64,000 nt of DNA. Origin: Bacteroidales bacterium UBA6117. GTDB lineage: Bacteria > Bacteroidota > Bacteroidia > Bacteroidales > VadinHA17. The notes under the pieces were generated by a model that saw nothing but the letters and a program-made list of their open reading frames with translations, did not search any database and was not told where the DNA came from. The translations under genes and the position numbers were made by a program. This document shows positions 62,635 through 64,000 of the stretch, piece by piece. Positions within the stretch are counted from its first letter, which is position 1; every line of letters begins with the position of its first letter. The stretch is taken from the NCBI GenBank assembly GCA_002428385.1, contig DIWB01000016.1, forward strand, positions 30,741 to 94,740. Direction: 5' to 3'.

Positions 62635-63864
62635 GTGCGAATCCGGTTATTGATTGCAGCAATACTGTTAGCTCCGGTTGCCATGGGACAGATTACGGCG
62701 CCGGGGATGAATTCGGTGAGGTACACCAACTATCCTTCGGCTCCTGCCGTCAGGGATCCCATCTTCTTTTACTGCAATTCACAGGGAACCACATCTGCAT
62801 ACCTGAACGCGGTAAGTCCCGGTGGCGCCGGTCCCTTCACCTTCTCATGGTTCAGATGGAGCGATGCAACCAGGGGCTTTACGATACCGGTCAGTTCGGA
62901 GGCAGGGGTGATGAACTCAACGGTCACCGGACTCGGGGAGGGAGGATACCGCGTTAATATAAGCAGCAGCCTGGGCTACAGTACATCCCTTACCGCATGG
63001 ATATTCTACGACAGTCCGCCCGGAGCATCAGCCCGGCTTGCAAACAATACCTGCGACTATGTGGCGCTTGACGGCGATACATCGTCGGTTATAAGAAGGT
63101 TTTATTACAGGGATCCTTTGAACGGGAATATCCAGGGACTGAAAAACGAGCTGACTTTTACCTGGTCATCCGATCCTGAATCGGTAATTCCATATCCATC
63201 GATTGAGCTGAATCCCATTACTTTCACACCGCCTCTTGATGATGTGACTTACAAGCTGACGGTGAACAGCCTCGGATGCGCCAGCGAGGCTGCATTCTTT
63301 TATGAGTCGATCCATGTAAAGGCTGATTTTACAGTCAGTCCGGCCGACGGTGAGGCTCCGCTCGAGGTGACCTTCACCGACAAGTCTGTGAGGGCTGCAA
63401 CTTATTTCTGGGAATTCGGCGATGATTCAGTGTCGACTGAGAAGGACCCCGGCCCCCATACCTATTATATACCGGACGAATATTCGGTGAAGCTTACGGT
63501 TGAGAGCCAGCTTCACTGTGTCGATTCGCTGAGGATCGACGACATTGTTGTGGAACCCTCGGCGCTTGCAATACCAAATGTATTCACTCCGAATGAAGAC
63601 GGCCTTAACGACAAATTCATGATCGACAAGCGATCGCTGCGATACGTGAGTGTTGTTGTCTTCAGCCGGAACGGCACCAAAGTGTACGACTTCCACGGGG
63701 AAGGATCTATTCTGAAGGATTGGGACGGATGGGATGGCAACGTGGGAAACACCTCAGCAAAAGCAAGCCCCGGAGTTTACTACTATATTATCAAAGCCCT
63801 TGGCTGGGATGACGTGAAATACGACAGTAAGGAGTACAGGGGGTTTGTGTATCTGTATAGATGA
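62635..63864 (+). CDS. Secreted PKD-domain protein with gliding-motility (type IX secretion) C-terminal domain
   Basis: The product is 409 aa from a GTG start (62635); no ATG is available in frame near the signal peptide MRIRLLIAAILLAPVAMGQ. Residues about 20-225 are beta-rich and unrecognised (FFYCNSQGTTSAYLNAVSPGGAGPFTFSWFRW). A PKD domain (about 227-305) shows ADFTVSPADGEAPLEVTFTDKSVRAATYFWEFGDDSVS. The end (about 315-409) is the CHU_C/gliding-associated domain: IPNVFTPNEDGLNDKFMI, VVVFSRNGTKVYDF, WDGWDGNVGNTSAKASPGVYYYIIKALG. This domain directs export by the type IX system and surface attachment. The gene stands alone on its strand; it may be an adhesin or a surface binding protein. Confidence 0.87.
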   Translation: MRIRLLIAAILLAPVAMGQITAPGMNSVRYTNYPSAPAVRDPIFFYCNSQGTTSAYLNAVSPGGAGPFTFSWFRWSDATRGFTIPVSSEAGVMNSTVTGLGEGGYRVNISSSLGYSTSLTAWIFYDSPPGASARLANNTCDYVALDGDTSSVIRRFYYRDPLNGNIQGLKNELTFTWSSDPESVIPYPSIELNPITFTPPLDDVTYKLTVNSLGCASEAAFFYESIHVKADFTVSPADGEAPLEVTFTDKSVRAATYFWEFGDDSVSTEKDPGPHTYYIPDEYSVKLTVESQLHCVDSLRIDDIVVEPSALAIPNVFTPNEDGLNDKFMIDKRSLRYVSVVVFSRNGTKVYDFHGEGSILKDWDGWDGNVGNTSAKASPGVYYYIIKALGWDDVKYDSKEYRGFVYLYR

Positions 63865-63879
63865 CGCTGGCTGCCAGCG

Positions 63880-63963
63880 GCGTGCGGTATTCGGTACACG
63901 GTACGCGGCAAGCGGCTCAGGCCACAGGGCAGTAGGCTCAGGGCTCAGGCCATAAGACATAAG
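63880..63963 (+). repeat. Heptanucleotide tandem array at the right end, 12 units
   Basis: Steps of seven from 63880: GCGTGCG, GTATTCG, GTACACG, GTACGCG, GCAAGCG, GCTCAGG, CCACAGG, GCAGTAG, GCTCAGG, GCTCAGG, CCATAAG, ACATAAG. The phase is kept for 84 nt while the unit passes from GCG-type to CAGG-type to ATAAG-type. It is followed at 63974-64000 by the CGTCATTGCGAGTCCCGC intergenic repeat. Confidence 0.92.
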
Positions 63964-63973
63964 CCTTAATCCA

Positions 63974-64000
63974 CCGTCATTGCGAGTCCCGCCTCAGCGG
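63974..64000. repeat. Partial CGTCATTGCGAG-type intergenic repeat
   Basis: CACCGTCATTGCGAGTCCCGC is the reverse complement of the core in the 47867-47977 repeat. The copy is cut by the window edge. Confidence 0.8.

Overview
The window comes from a chromosome of a Bacteroidota bacterium, most likely an environmental Bacteroidales/Marinilabiliales-type lineage. The evidence is three SusC/SusD pairs, a gliding-motility (type IX secretion) C-terminal domain protein, a TPP riboswitch driving a TonB receptor plus PnuT, many Bacteroidota-style lipoproteins, four FG-GAP/ASPIC-UnbV proteins and TAnnTTTG-type promoters. No rRNA, tRNA, CRISPR array, phage or intact transposase gene was seen. The order-level assignment is inference.

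Layout. (1) 1-1.1 kb: two broken genes on the minus strand, an acyl-CoA ligase and a retinol/phytoene-desaturase-like FAD oxidoreductase, followed by a gene-free stretch of small hairpins. (2) 1.6-5.0 kb: an internally deleted GH51 arabinofuranosidase coupled to a DedA protein, then a lipoprotein, an Ogt-type DNA repair methyltransferase and a DUF3052-like protein. (3) 5.1-8.3 kb: a thiamine uptake operon (TPP riboswitch, TonB receptor, PnuT); the matching thiamine pyrophosphokinase sits 50 kb away at 57.3 kb. (4) 8.35-26.4 kb: eleven tightly packed minus-strand genes, the most unusual block of the window. From the upstream end it encodes an ASPIC/UnbV lipoprotein, a hydrazine-synthase-alpha-like haem lipoprotein, a tri-haem beta-propeller, a membrane-anchored propeller, a Rid-family protein, two periplasmic binding proteins without a transporter, a DAHP synthase, a TPR-FG-GAP-UnbV lipoprotein, a second UnbV protein, an asparagine-synthetase-like protein and a radical SAM protein. 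(5) 26.8-33.8 kb: a SusCD pair divergent from an OmpR-type response regulator and histidine kinase. (6) 34.0-38.7 kb: a large FG-GAP/UnbV lipoprotein and a second DAHP synthase. (7) 39.1-57.0 kb: two paralogous SusCD pairs flanking a repeat-bounded insertion, a CxxCH PD40 lipoprotein with a DUF6057 partner, and two convergent genes truncated at one deletion point. (8) 57.3-64 kb: thiamine pyrophosphokinase, a LuxR-type regulator, a membrane protein, a frameshifted DUF4412 gene, a UvrD-like helicase and a PKD/gliding C-terminal domain protein.

Two further themes stand out. The region is decaying: at least seven broken or truncated genes are visible. It also carries a family of degenerate tandem repeats that all keep a strict 7-nt period although the unit sequence differs between arrays; six arrays were found, one of them inside the pnuT reading frame.

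How the genes work together: the thiamine genes form a complete outer-membrane, inner-membrane and cytoplasmic salvage route. The SusCD pairs are glycan or oligomer importers, but no intact polysaccharide-degrading enzyme lies next to them. The 18-kb cluster joins a cytoplasmic biosynthetic part (DAHP synthase, Rid, ATP-dependent ligase-like, radical SAM) to an exported part made of propellers, c-type haem proteins and FG-GAP proteins. Its function is unknown and it is the best candidate here for an undescribed system.
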